A stretch of DNA of 64,000 bases from Siphonodentalium dalli (GCA_032622095.1 CP136067.1:51813899-51877898), one strand, 5' to 3'. Shown: positions 44,340 to 56,726, counted from the first letter of the stretch. Notes: generated by a model not told the origin, from the sequence alone. Made by a program: numbers and translations.

Positions 44340-45672
44340 CCTTTATATGGTGCCCATTCATATTTATATGGTGACAATTCACCTTTATTTGGTGTGCAAA
44401 TAATTCATGACTTTATAAGTTGCCCACATGATGAGCACTGTTCTCAATGGGGTGCATTCATCTTTATATATTGTCCATTTACCTTTATATGGTATGTTTT
44501 ACATTAAGATGATGACACCTGTTCTCTATATGATATGCATACGTCATTGTACGATGTGGTTCGACCTGTATAAAAATGGTGTCCATCCATCTTTATATGA
44601 TTTTCAATTGTCGTCGTATGGCGTGGAAATGTATTTATATGGTATCCATCCACCTTCATGATGATATACCACACCACACAGACCATGCGCACAGCATATA
44701 AAGTCGTATACACATCACACATAGTCGTATGAACATCATATAAAGAACAGCGGCCATAATCATAAATGGTCACCGTATACAGATGCAGCTAATTGGACAC
44801 CATATAGGTAAATGGACACCATAGAAAGGTAAAAAATAAGATATCTATAGGTAAATACACACCACAATAAAGGTAAATGGACAAAATATAAAGGTGATTG
44901 GATACCACATACAGGCGAATGGACCCATACATGTGATTGAGAACCATGTAAAGGTAAAACACACCAAATAAATGTAAATAGACACCATATACACGTAGAC
45001 ACCATACAAATGAAACACTACACCACATAAAGCTAAAACAACACCATATAGAGGTAAATTGACGCCAAATAAAGATGAATGAAAACAATTTAAAGTAAAT
45101 GGGCACCATATAAAGGTGAATGGACACCCTATACATGTAAATGGACACAATATGAAGGCAAATGGACATCATATAAAAGTAAATAGACACCATATAGGCG
45201 TGAATTGACATCACAGAAAGAACAGTGCTCATAATCATAACTTTGAATGGACATCATATAAAGACATTTGCACACAATAAAAAAGTGAATGGAAACAATA
45301 GAAAGGCGAATTGACAACATAGAAAGGCGAGTTGACACCACAGAGAGGCGAATGGACACTACAGAAAGACGAATGGACATAATAAAAAGACATTTGCATA
45401 CCATATAAAGGCGAATTGATATCATATAAAGACATTTGCACACCATATAAAGGCGAATGGATAGCATAAAAGACATTTGCACATCATATAAAGGTCAATG
45501 GACACAATATAAAGGCGAATGGGAATCATATAAAGATGAATGGACACCATAGAAAGGTGAACGGGCACCATATAAAGGTGAAAGGATACCATATAAAGGT
45601 GAATGTATGCCATTTAAAGGTGAGTGTGCGCCATATAAAGGTGAATGGACACCATATAAAGGCGGAAGGGAT
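44340..45672. repeat. 21-bp minisatellite with inverted polarity
   Basis: Unit CCATATAAAGGTGAATGGACA (or its reverse complement). It runs as 'TTCACCTTTATATGGTG' at 44340-44660 and in the opposite orientation at about 44765-45672. As 21 is a multiple of 3, stop-free heptad ORFs such as HSPLYGV and SIRLYMV result; they are not genes. Divergence is lowest at 45480-45670. Confidence 0.9.
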
Positions 45673-45866
45673 ATCATAAAATGGACGACAACTCCATACG
45701 ACAGCTAGGGCCGCCCATACAAAACACATACCCTCCAGGGGCCTATGCTATAGAATACAATTTTTGTAATATCAGCGTTAATTTGTGATTTACTAATTTT
45801 GTAATACATATTTTGTGTTATATAGTATTCGACTGTATTTCTATCAGTGTATTTCTTTCATTGTAG

Positions 45867-46085
45867 ATTGAAACTCAACATATGCCCAAAACTCTTTATA
45901 TGCAAAATACATTGACATGTAATGACTTATATGATCTTTTTGGCGAACCATCTATATACCGGGATTCACTTGACCGGAAAATCTTTACATTTGGTGGAGA
46001 AAAAGGGGGCCTGAAAGTTTCATCTGTTCATGTTTTCATAGTACTCGAACGCTACAGCTTTGTAATATGTAAAAATTCGCAATAA
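45867..46085 (+). CDS. Short ORF or candidate exon inside the 6.3-kb TIR element
   Basis: After an acceptor-like TTTCTTTCATTGTAG, an open frame reads IETQHMPKTLYMQNTLTCND, then LYDLFGEPSIYRDSLDRKIF and TFGGEKGGLK, ending at a stop at 46085. A weak donor (TTTG then GTGGAG) lies inside it. It lies just inside the left TIR of the 45.7-52.1 kb element, so it may be a transposon-encoded fragment. I recognise no transposase motif. It could be a chance ORF. Confidence 0.25.
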   Translation: METQHMPKTLYMQNTLTCNDLYDLFGEPSIYRDSLDRKIFTFGGEKGGLKVSSVHVFIVLERYSFVICKNSQ

Positions 46086-46089
46086 GGAA

Positions 46090-47310
46090 TGATAAAGTAC
46101 TGGCTAAGCGGGTTCTATAGTACAGCAATAATACCATTTTTGTGAAAATTCATTATTAGATTACAACTGCACAGGCTACATTATTGAGTTTTCACGACGA
46201 TTATCCGTGCGGAAAATGGTGAGTGCGATTAGCTGGGTACATGTTCTTTGTAATGCGGTCACGGAATCTCAATTGTTAACCCATTGAGATGGTTTACGCT
46301 CAATGGATTTGAAAGGCGATAGCCATGTCAGCGGCCTAGATTTTAATTATGAATGGAATTAAAGAGTTACAGTTGTCGGGCTCGGGTTCAAAACGTATAT
46401 CTATAAACGATCTTTGTGCGAAGGTACACGGATACTCGGTGAATCGGGGGTGGTGGCATTTCGTGTTGAAACAGTTACTGATAATTTCAGGCTAAGTTGC
46501 GTTAAGAATCAGTGGACCCCAAATATTTACCATGACATTATGTAACATATTTGAACCGCATGGCATTTGTGTGCTCAAGAAGTTTGCGTTCACCTTGTGG
46601 TCAAAACAATTTAATTTGGCCAATTGTGCCGCACAGAATGTTCCACGAGTGAATTTTTAGAAAAAAACGGGGTCCCCGGTCCTTAACTTACCAATGTAGT
46701 AGTGCGTGTTGGTTATAACCAAATGTCATATGTTTACCTAAATTCAGCCGCTTAGTTGGGTTGGTATAAATGGAAGGTACTGATAATTAGGTATAGTTTA
46801 AGTAGATGGTTCTATATATATGTTTTAAAATCGAGGTTGTGTGTCCCCGGAGACCCTGGACGGGGGAGTGTTGGTCCACATTGGAATTTCCAAATGAACA
46901 CCCATCCTTTACACAGGTCGAAAATACCAAGTCCGAGAACAGCCATCGCACCCCCATCATGGGTTGAATTTTTCCAGCTGCATGTTACCTCAAACTTTTC
47001 CAACTATTAAGGTCTAGATGTTCCCACTAATATATCAGCCAGACAAAGCTAGCTAGACAAATTAGGTTCCATCCTTGGTAATATTGCTATATAAAGTTGA
47101 TGTGGCCATTTGAACGGCAACCGATGTGTGTGTTTGTGTTTGCCGACCTTTTTCGACAAACCGTTAATAAACATGTAACATAAAACATCTGAAAATGGTA
47201 AGTATTCCACGCGATACTGAAAATATTACTTTTCATCGTGCGCAATTGTGGTCAAAATAAACCAAGTATCGGAAACTAGTCACACATAATGTACCTTTAT
47301 TCATCAACTA
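46090..47310. other. Interior of the 6.3-kb element before the array
   Basis: No coding signal. 46843-46915 (GTCCCCGGAGACCCTGGACG, TTGGAATTTCCAAATGAAC) resembles parts of the 42339-43086 element. Confidence 0.4.
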
Positions 47311-47311
47311 A

Positions 47312-47766
47312 AGGTTACACTGGTGTAAATAAGGTTCCGAGTGACATCTAGCAGATGCGGGAGGAATATATAGGAGAGAATAAAATAGACACTGGGCCCT
47401 GATTGGTCAATAGCCTTGTGTGCTTTTCACATAAAAAAATCATCACACCTCTTCCCTATGATTTCCCATAGGTAAAATAACCATTGGCACAGGAATTAAC
47501 CCTTTGTAGTGCAGTTTGAATATTTTGGTGTGGTCTAAAATATGACTGTATTTTTTTATGCGGTTCTGACACTAGTTACGAAAACATAAGATTTAAAGGC
47601 GAATTCCCTGCTAGACAGACATGATTTTTTTGTGTAAAAAGTTTCCCAAAATGTCAATTTTTCAGATTTAAAGAAAATTTTGGACCCAACATTTATATTG
47701 CCAACACTATACGCTAAAACGTTAGCACTGAGGCCTATGGGAAACATTTACACCAGTGTAACCTAA
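47312..47766. mobile_element. MITE at the array junctions, about 455 bp (first of four)
   Basis: Inverted ends AGGTTACACTGGTGTAAAT and ATTTACACCAGTGTAACCT. In copies 2-4 (48662, 50015, 51368) the repeat extends to TTTAGG / CCTAAA (22 bp). The first copy has a different left flank (CATCAACTAA) and the last a different right flank (AAATAACTCACC). Confidence 0.85.
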
Positions 47767-50700
47767 AGGGAAAAAATAGCTTTTTATCATTTTTGATTCC
47801 TGGGAGTCACTTTAAAGCATTTGAATGCATTTTACAGAGCCTGGTCTTTCAGTCCAATGAATATCTCATGCTTGGTGTGGCTATTCTTGCTGCTGATGTC
47901 TTCTTTCACTTACATCAGCCAAAAAAATAGTAAGATTTTTCATAAAAAATACCAATTTTTCAAGGTATTTTCAAAAAAATTCAAGGTGGTAATAGTCACA
48001 TGATAATGCAAATGACCCATAACATGAGCATGTCAACGACACATATATCAATTGTTATAAGAACCTAATCTAACAAGTATTTTGGATTTTATAGCCAGTG
48101 ATATACAGATATATATCATAAAAGTGTGTCATTTCCACTGGTGGGTATGGTCATTTGAAGGTTAATAGCACTAAAACTTGGACACATTTAAGAAAATGCT
48201 TCAGCAATTCAAAGAGAGCATATCTTTATTCAACTAATTCAATATACACCCACATCCAGTTATCTTGGATCACCCTTGCAGACCTGAAAATGTCATATTT
48301 TATTCTTCAATGTGCTGATAATGTCATGCGCTTGATGCTCAGCTGATCAGATCTGGACTCAATGACCTCACATCACCAGAAGTTCTCTCATGGAAAGAAT
48401 ATTGTACAGTCTTCCATAGCTGATCCAAGTTTGCAACACCAGACCCCTAAAACTGAGTGAAAATGGGGCCTGAACATGACTGGTGGTGGAAAATTGTGCC
48501 TTTTTGATGAATAATTTGTTAAAGGGGGTGGGGTTAAATTGTGTGTGATAAATAAAGAACCATAGGGGTGATATTGTTTTTGAACACATTTTTTCCATTG
48601 ATGGGCAATTCTGAAGAAATGTAGGGAGTTACAATTATTCCGCGAACAAGCGTGCTATCGCTTTAGGTTACACTGGTGTAAATAAGGTTCCGAGTGACAT
48701 CTAGCAGATGCGGGAGGAATATATAGGAGAGAATAAAATAGACACTGGGCCCTGATTGGTCAATAGCCTTGTGTGCTTTTCACATAAAAAAATCATCACA
48801 CCTCTTCCCTATGATTTCCCATAGGTAAAATAACCATTGGCACAGGAATTAACCCTTTGTAGTGCAGTTTGAATATTTTGGTGTGGTCTAAAATATGACT
48901 GTATTTTTTTATGCGGTTCTGACACTAGTTACGAAAACATAAGATTTAAAGGCGAATTCCCTGCTAGACAGACATGATTTTTTTGTGTAAAAAGTTTCCC
49001 AAAATGTCAATTTTTCAGATTTAAAGAAAATTTTGGACCCAACATTTATATTGCCAACACTATACGCTAAAACGTTAGCACTGAGGCCTATGGGAAACAT
49101 TTACACCAGTGTAACCTAAAGGGAAAAAATAGCTTTTTATCATTTTTGATTCCTGGGAGTCACTTTAAAGCATTTGAATGCATTTTACAGAGCCTGTTCT
49201 TTCAGTCCAATGAATATCTCATGCTTGGTGTGGCTATTCTTGCTGCTGATGTCTTCTTTCACTTACATCAGCCAAAAAAATAGTAAGATTTTTCATAAAA
49301 AATGCCAATTTTTCAAGGTATTTTCAAAAAAATTCAAGGTGGTAATAGTCACATGATAATGCAAATGACCCATAACATGAGCATGTCAACGACACATATA
49401 TCAATTGTTATAAGAACCTAATCTAACAAGTATTTTGGATTTTATAGCCAGTGATATACAGATATATATCATAAAAGTGTGTCATTTCCACTGGTGGGTA
49501 TGGTCATTTGAAGGTTAATAGCACTAACACTTGGACACATTTAAGAAAATGCTTCAGCAATTCAAAGAGAGCATATCTTTATTCAACTAATTCAATATAC
49601 ACCCACATCCAGTTATCTTGGATCACCCTTGCAGACCTGAAAATGTCATATTTTATTCTTCAATGTGCTGATAATGTCATGCGCTTGATGCTCAGCTGAT
49701 CAGATCTGGACTCAATGACCTCACATCACCAGAAGTTCTCTCATGGAAAGAATATTGTACAGTCTTCCATAGCTGATCCAAGTTTGCAACACCAGACCCC
49801 TAAAACTGAGTGAAAATGGGGCCTGAACATGACTGGTGGTGGAAAATTGTGCCTTTTTGATGAATAATTTGTTAAAGGGGGTGGGGTTAAATTGTGTGTG
49901 ATAAATAAAGAACCATAGGGGTGATATTGTTTTTGAACACATTTTTTCCATTGATGGGCAATTCTGAAGAAATGTAGGGAGTTACAATTATTCCGCGAAC
50001 AAGCGTGCTATCGCTTTAGGTTACACTGGTGTAAATAAGGTTCCGAGTGACATCTAGCAGATGCGGGAGGAATATATAGGAGAGAATAAAATAGACACTG
50101 GGCCCTGATTGGTCAATAGCCTTGTGTGCTTTTCACATAAAAAAATCATCACACCTCTTCCCTATGATTTCCCATAGGTAAAATAACCATTGGCACAGGA
50201 ATTAACCCTTTGTAGTGCAGTTTGAATATTTTGGTGTGGTCTAAAATATGACTGTATTTTTTTATGCGGTTCTGACACTAGTTACGAAAACATAAGATTT
50301 AAAGGCGAATTCCCTGCTAGACAGACATGATTTTTTTGTGTAAAAAGTTTCCCAAAATGTCAATTTTTCAGATTTAAAGAAAATTTTGGACCCAACATTT
50401 ATATTGCCAACACTATACGCTAAAACGTTAGCACTGAGGCCTATGGGAAACATTTACACCAGTGTAACCTAAAGGGAAAAAATAGCTTTTTATCATTTTT
50501 GATTCCTGGGAGTCACTTTAAAGCATTTGAATGCATTTTACAGAGCCTGGTCTTTCAGTCCAATGAATATCTCATGCTTGGTGTGGCTATTCTTGCTGCT
50601 GATGTCTTCTTTCACTTACATCAGCCAAAAAAATAGTAAGATTTTTCATAAAAAATGCCAATTTTTCAAGGTATTTTCAAAAAAATTCAAGGTGGTAATA

Positions 50701-51826
50701 GTCACATGATAATGCAAATGACCCATAACATGAGCATGTCAACGATACATATATCAATTGTTATAAGAACCTAATCTAACAAGTATTTTGGATTTTATAG
50801 CCAGTGATATACAGATATATATCATAAAAGTGTGTCATTTCCACTGGTGGGTATGGTCATTTGAAGGTTAATAGCACTAAAACTTGGACACATTTAAGAA
50901 AATGCTTCAGCAATTCAAAGAGAGCATATCTTTATTCAACTAATTCAATATACACCCACATCCAGTTATCTTGGATCACCCTTGCAGACCTGAAAATGTC
51001 ATATTTTATTCTTCAATGTGCTGATAATGTCATGCGCTTGATGCTCAGCTGATCAGATCTGGACTCAATGACCTCACATCACCAGAAGTTCTCTCATGGA
51101 AAGAATATTGTACAGTCTTCCATAGCTGATCCAAGTTTGCAACACCAGACCCCTAAAACTGAGTGAAAATGGGGCCTGAACATGACTGGTGGTGGAAAAT
51201 TTTGCCTTTTTGATGAATAATTTGTTAAAGGGGGTGGGGTTAAATTGTGTGTGATAAATAAAGAACCATAGGGGTGATATTGTTTTTGAACACATTTTTT
51301 CCATTGATGGGCAATTCTGAAGAAATGTAGGGAGTTACAATTATTCCGCGAACAAGCGTGCTATCGCTTTAGGTTACACTGGTGTAAATAAGGTTCCGAG
51401 TGACATCTAGCAGATGCGGGAGGAATATATAGGAGAGAATAAAATAGACACTGGGCCCTGATTGGTCAATAGCCTTGTGTGCTTTTCACATAAAAAAATC
51501 ATCACACCTCTTCCCTATGATTTCCCATAGGTAAAATAACCATTGGCACAGGAATTAACCCTTTGTAGTGCAGTTTGAATATTTTGGTGTGGTCTAAAAT
51601 ATGACTATATTTTTTTATGCGGTTCTGACACTAGTTACGAAAACATAAGATTTAAAGGCGAATTCCCTGCTAGACAGACATGATTTTTTTGTGTAAAAAG
51701 TTTCCCAAAATGTCAATTTTTCAGATTTAAAGAAAATTTTGGACCCAACATTTATATTGCCAACACTATACGCTAAAACGTTAGCACTGAGGCCTATGGG
51801 AAACATTTACACCAGTGTAACCTAAA
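47312..51826. repeat. Tandem amplification of a 1,353-bp unit (3.3 copies)
   Basis: Identical landmarks recur every 1,353 bp (AGGTTACACTGGTGTAAAT at 47312, 48665, 50018, 51371). Only single-base differences were seen, for example near 47849, 47951, 49529, 50745, 51201 and 51606. The array begins and ends with the 455-bp palindromic-end element, so the order is E-(spacer-E)x3. ORFs of 60-76 codons repeat in each unit and show no conserved domain. Confidence 0.95.
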
Positions 51827-52075
51827 TAACTCACCAACTGACACATTGCCATATCATTCGCATATATCATTAGAGTAATTTCCCTTGACAAAATCACAAA
51901 TGTTTAGATGTGCGTTCAACGAACGGTTGTCGATAGTACTCGATTTGCCGTCTTTTTGTGATTTACAAGAAATCGCGTTCGCTGTTAGATTACAGTGGTC
52001 TATAGTACTCGACACCTTCTGTATGGCTCAAAGAAGCCTGCTATTACAAAAATTGTATTCTATAGTATAGGCCCC

Positions 52076-53160
52076 CGATGTATGCATGATATGCTCTTGA
52101 CAGCGATGATGACGGAGTATAGTTTACCAGTGTATTTATCACATTACACTTAACTCTTAACTAGGGGGTTAGTTCACCATCAGTTAATAACAAGAAAACC
52201 ATAGTCAGAAATGGTAACGCCACCAAGATCATATTATTAGCCATAAATATAAATTATAATATAATTATAATATAAAATATTATTCATTAGTTAGCGCTAA
52301 TATAGGCGCTAACTAATGAATAGTATTATTTGATTGACTTGTTAAATAACATATAATAAATATTCATCTTATTCACAACTTTAAGGAGTCCTTCTGGCAC
52401 ACGAGAATATTTATCGCCGTTTGATTTGCACCAAGTGAACTCGGCGCATATTTAATTGATAGAACATACCTATATTATGATGATCGTGTCGTTATTTGAT
52501 TACAATACGTATCAATTGACATATACGCACCCGTTCCCTCATTAAAATATACATATATCGCCAATTTTAGGGAACTCCGCGAATTCGGGGACTTCCGCAA
52601 AGTGACCTCCGCAAATTGGGACCTACTGCAAATCGTCGCACCCAATGCAATTTGTAAACAAATACGATTGACATGCGTTTTAACGAGGTGAGCTTTAATT
52701 ACATGAAAGAAGCAATGCCACATAAACTATTTGTCATGGACTCAGCCAGTGTGCCATATATCTGTGTCAACTAAGGTCGCTTGTTAATTCGGAAAATCCT
52801 ATTGAAAATGAAAGTAGCCTACAATTTTGGGAATTCCGCGGCAGATTCAGAGAATCTATACCATTGAAAGTGAATGTACGATTCCTGGAATTCTATCAGA
52901 TATCGCGACTCTGTTCGTCTTCGTGATCATAGGTTATAAAGGGCCTATATGACCACGAAAACGAGTCGAGTCACGATACATCCATCGGTACAAACACATT
53001 GTGTATACGATACAATTTTGACTTGATGACCAGAAAATAAAAGATAGCGGTTACTCCAACAGAACAGGCATGCGCACTCCAATTAAAACTACCCATAATT
53101 CACTTCACTACACCAGGGGCTCCCAATGGGTTATACATTATTTTCAGGCTATCAGATTAT
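52076..53160. other. Unassigned, with one near-perfect hairpin
   Basis: At 52281-52322, 17-bp perfect arms (TATTCATTAGTTAGCGC / GCGCTAACTAATGAATA) enclose an 8-base loop. 52560-52625 has GGGACTTCCGCAAAGTGACC / CCTCCGCAAATTGGGACC short repeats. No gene seen. Confidence 0.6.
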
Positions 53161-53165
53161 TTATA

Positions 53166-53328
53166 TTTTCAAGAACATATTATTACACCGGTGACTTTAA
53201 GTTTACAATTTCAGCCCGTCCTGACTCTATCGGTACGACTGAGTCATATTTTCAAGAACATATTATACACTGGTGGCGTTAACTTTACAATTTCAGCATC
53301 TACGTGATTCTATCGGTACGATTGAGTA
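53166..53328. repeat. Tandem duplication of about 80 bp
   Basis: TTTTCAAGAACATATTATTAC ... ACAATTTCAGC ... CTATCGGTACGACTGAGT is followed by a second copy with ACATATTATACACTGGTGGC. About 85% similar by eye. Confidence 0.8.
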
Positions 53329-53689
53329 AGGTACAAAATACCTAATCTCCCAGAATGCATTCGCCCATTGGTCCACATATTATCAAAATCTCAAAAACAA
53401 CTTACACATGTGGCGTAAATGAGGGATGACACCAAGGGATAATAAAAGGTCAGCTTGCTAAATGTTTTCATTAAGGATCTATCAATGAACAATGACATGG
53501 AAAGGCTCAGATTTAAATAGTTCTATTAAAAATCATTTATTCAACCTGATATAAATGAAAACATGACACTAATAGATTCTTCAAATAAATGTAAACTCTT
53601 CACTTAACTCTTCAACAAAATAGACTATCCAAAAAACCATAATAAAATAAAACAAAGGTGTTAAAACAAACTTTGCAACGATATTCGGT

Positions 53690-53960
53690 ATATGGGTCTA
53701 GGATTACCTCTAGATGGGAGCTGTCAAATTTGAATGATTTTTATAAAATGAAAAAATGGCCGCTGGCAGCCATCTTGAATTTTACTCCTTGCATCACTAC
53801 AATCTTTAACACACCCTGCATAGCGTATCCCTCATCCGATCATCATTTTTAAAACAAACATGGCCACCAGCAGCCATCTTGAATTTAAATGTCAATCCAT
53901 CAGCATACACTAGCTACAGCCCACATTTATTGGATAATTGTTTTTGAATCGTTACAGTCT
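53690..53960 (-). repeat. Family D fragment, inverted
   Basis: CTGGCAGCCATCTTGAATTTT at 53763 and ACCAGCAGCCATCTTGAATTT at 53865 are reverse complements of the D motif, with CCTCTAGATGGGAGCTGTCA and ACACCCTGCATAG as further D landmarks. Confidence 0.75.
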
Positions 53961-54383
53961 ATTTATAATAAAAAATAGGAATGCTTCTATAATCATTATA
54001 CGGAACATCCATCAGATAAGATCAGGAAAACTGAGTAAAATAGTCATTTGAATCAGTTTGGAGGGGTGGGTCCCTATCCAAGAATAGGACAAAATAAAAA
54101 TTAGGGGGTGGTGGGTACCCAGAGTGCGGAAAAATAAAAAGGCGCCTAGCGTCCTGATTTTTTCCGTGACCCCCCCGATGCACGCGCTTTGTACTGGTGG
54201 AATATGATATATACGGGCCTAACTAGAGTAGAGATTCATGGCATGATCTACACCTACGTCTGACACCAACCAAACATTTCCTGACAATATTCCAGCAATT
54301 CGATATACTCTGGTCATGCAGTCAGGTCTGGTGGTTATTGGTGATTTTCAAGTTCTACACATGCAGAGGATCTCTATATAATG

Positions 54384-55265
54384 AATCGCAATTGTATACG
54401 AAATTTATTAACAGACATGACAATTGGAACTTATTCCCTATTCCTTATTCCTTATTTTCAAAAATGTCGCTTTCGACCGATTTGACGGCATGGGTGGGTG
54501 GCCCGCCCCAAATACCACCTAGAAACACCCCGACCCCCCACCCATCACCCCCGGGGGTGCCACCCCGAGGGGTGAAAATAGGGTATGGACCATTTTCGAG
54601 AACGGTAAGGATTTCGACCGATTTGACGGCATGGGTGGGTGGCCCCACCCCAAATACCACCTAGAAACACCCCGACCCCCCCCCACCCATCACCCCCGGG
54701 GGGTGCCACCCCGAGGGGGTGAAAATGGGGTTTGGACCATTTTCGAGAACGGTAAGGATTTCGACCGATTTGACGGCATGGGTGGGTGGCCCGCCCAAAA
54801 TACCACCTAGAAACACCCCGACCCCCCACCCATCACCCCCGGGTCCATACCCCATTTTCACCCCCTCGGGTGGCACCCCCCGGGGGTGATGGGTGGGGGT
54901 CGGGGTGTTTCTAGGTGGTATTTGGGGCGGGCCACCCACCCATGCCGTCAAATCGGTCGAAATCCTTACCGTTCTCGAAAATGGTCCATACCCCATTTTC
55001 ACCCCCTCGGGGTGGCACCCCCGGGGGTGATGGGTGGGGGGTCGGGGTGTTTCTAGGTGGTATTTGGGGCGGGCCACCCACCCATGCCGTCAAATCGGTC
55101 GAAAGCGACATTTTTGAAAATAAGGAATAAGGAATAGGGAATAAGTTCCAGTTGTCATGTCTGTATTTATTAACCGAGTGTACTAAATTCGATTCGAGCC
55201 GAACTTTAGCGAGGCTTGAATCGAGTTTAGTGGACGAGGTTAATAAATTTCGTATAGAATTGCGA
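54384..55265. repeat. GC-rich palindrome of about 0.88 kb with internal tandem units
   Basis: The left side (TCGCAATTGTATACGAAATT, GACATGACAATTGGAACTTA, TTTTCAAAAATGTCGCTTTC) is mirrored on the right (GAAAGCGACATTTTTGAAAA, GTTCCAGTTGTCATGTC, AATTTCGTATAGAATTGCGA). Between lie units of 142-148 bp starting TTCGACCGATTTGACGGCAT (54472, 54614, 54762) and then inverted units after about 54845. The right arm has an extra 75-bp palindrome (ACTAAATTCGATTCGAGCC / GGCTTGAATCGAGTTTAGT, about 55180-55240). The ORFs are repeat artefacts. Confidence 0.88.
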
Positions 55266-55773
55266 CGAATTTGAGATCCATTTTTATCACATAATCACAT
55301 TTTAGCAAGGAAAACGATATCGAAACGGCTGGGGTTAAACAAAATTAATATTGATTTCCATATAACGACCAAAGACGAAGTAGACACCTGCAAGAAAAAT
55401 ATATAATTCTATTTTAAATGTGTCTTTTCATGTTGACAAAATTTATAAACCCATGTTTATCTCACACTAAATAACCCATGCAACACAAATCGAATATTAT
55501 AATTATATTCTAATTAACATAATAATAAAGTTTCGACATTGACATCGACATCATTGCGCTAAGCTATTACGTCACGATGTCTTCCGATAATACACGCGTG
55601 TGTATTACTAAAATATGAGGCCGGGTTTAGGGGTTAATTATGTGATAACATGTAATAATGATTGAACCCAACTTAACTTTAGGTGTAGAATTCCAGCACG
55701 TTTTTATTTTATTTTTTCTCTGCATGTACCTCTCGGATCGAGTTATGAAAGCTATATTATCCGTTTTCTAATA
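55266..55773. other. No clear element
   Basis: AT-rich DNA upstream of candidate exon a. No repeat or ORF recognised. Confidence 0.4.
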
Positions 55774-55924
55774 GGAATGATTCCGTTGATAACTGCACTT
55801 ACTGTCGAGGGTCTTTGTGCCAGTACACCACGACGACGCCAACGGGAATTATTTGTGAAGCGTGGTGAATCTTGGAAGCACATTGACCACACTGGCTTAG
55901 AAAAAGGGAAATTACCAATAGAAG
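55774..55924 (+). CDS. Candidate exon of an unidentified gene (exon a)
   Basis: Open stretch with a plausible acceptor (CCGTTTTCTAATAG) and a good donor (GAAG then GTAAGC). In frame it reads MIPLITALTVEGLCAS, then a basic run TPRRRQRELFVKRGESWKH, then IDHTGLEKGKLPIE. If the Met at 55777 were a true start, the first 15 residues would be hydrophobic enough for a weak signal peptide. With the splice acceptor it is more likely an internal exon. It ends in phase 1, compatible with the candidate exon at 61374. I do not recognise the protein. It could be a chance ORF; splice sites plus compositional bias are the only support. Confidence 0.35.
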
Positions 55925-56039
55925 GTAAGCAAAAAACAATGTGCTCTATATTTTGTGAAACGACACACCTTCATTTCAATTGAACAGGTCGATCTGGCCA
56001 ACTTGCGTATATACGGGTATTGGTTGCAAGTTTTATTTA

Positions 56040-56635
56040 TGGGTGAACGAAAACCGCGTGCAGACAGGGGGGGGGGGGGTGAACAAAAAAATCCGGCACG
56101 TATGCCGGGGTGGGTGGGTGGTCAAAGCCACCAACAAGCAAATTCCCTGCTTGTTTTTTAGTGTTTTGGCAATGATTGGGCTTCAAAACCACTTTGAATG
56201 AGAGAAATAATGTAATTCTAACTGTAAACTGACTGCAGGCAGTTATCGTGTTGTATTTTGTTGCAAATTTTGAAATCCAAGATGGCCGCTGGCAGCCATG
56301 TTTTTTTGGCCGAATGACCTCAAAATGACTCATTCCTATTTACATGTCCATGTTAACATCCATGATAAATAGTATGCACAAAAATTCATATACAGCTGTT
56401 TACAGTGAATTTCCCCCCGCAAATCTCTGTTTTAGTGTTAAAAGGGGGGGGGTGGGTGTCAAAAAATGGTCGGAAAAAACTGCCGAAAACGGAAAAAAAT
56501 TTGGCGGTGGGGGTGGGTGGGTACAAAAAATGATCGAAAGGGAAAAAATGCCATACGTGCCTGAAATTTTTTTCCGACCCCCCCCCCCCCCCCCGGTACA
56601 GATGTATAAATGTCGCCGGGAATTCACTCCACTAT
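56040..56635. repeat. G/C-homopolymer segments plus a family D fragment
   Basis: G runs at 56067-56079, 56444-56453 and 56504-56520, and a C run at 56578-56594. A family D fragment (CCAAGATGGCCGCTGGCAGC) lies at 56276-56296. The 69 bp at 56476-56544 recur inside the 57.5-kb palindrome. Confidence 0.7.
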
Positions 56636-56726
56636 AGCTGCAGATATAAACTACAACACGAATCAGGTTGAGTATATGGATCCACGCTTAATGGGATTAT
56701 ACATCCAGCAAGTCTGGAAATCTAAA

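Larger units (their letters stand above)
45738..52075. mobile_element. TIR-bounded element, 6.3 kb, containing the 1,353-bp array
   Basis: GGGGCCTATGCTATAGAATA plus CAATTTTTGTAATA at 45738-45771 is mirrored at 52042-52075 with one mismatch (34-bp TIR). Subterminal DNA on both sides carries TATAGTA(C/T)TCGA text. No transposase was identified; one ORF (45867-46085) lies near the left end. Without the extra array units it would be about 2.3 kb. Confidence 0.7.

Noticed and set aside
44789-45238. 149-codon minus-strand ORF, apparently a Tyr/Met/Ser-rich repeat protein
   Set aside because: It is the 21-bp minisatellite read in a stop-free frame; neighbouring frames give similar ORFs.
47556-51806. 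Repeated 60-76-codon ORFs of the 1,353-bp unit as a gene family
   Set aside because: Short, no domain, overlapping on both strands, and identical because the DNA unit is duplicated.
54338-55130. Pro/Gly/His-rich ORFs on both strands
   Set aside because: Mirror-image ORFs of the palindrome's GC-rich tandem units, present on both strands.
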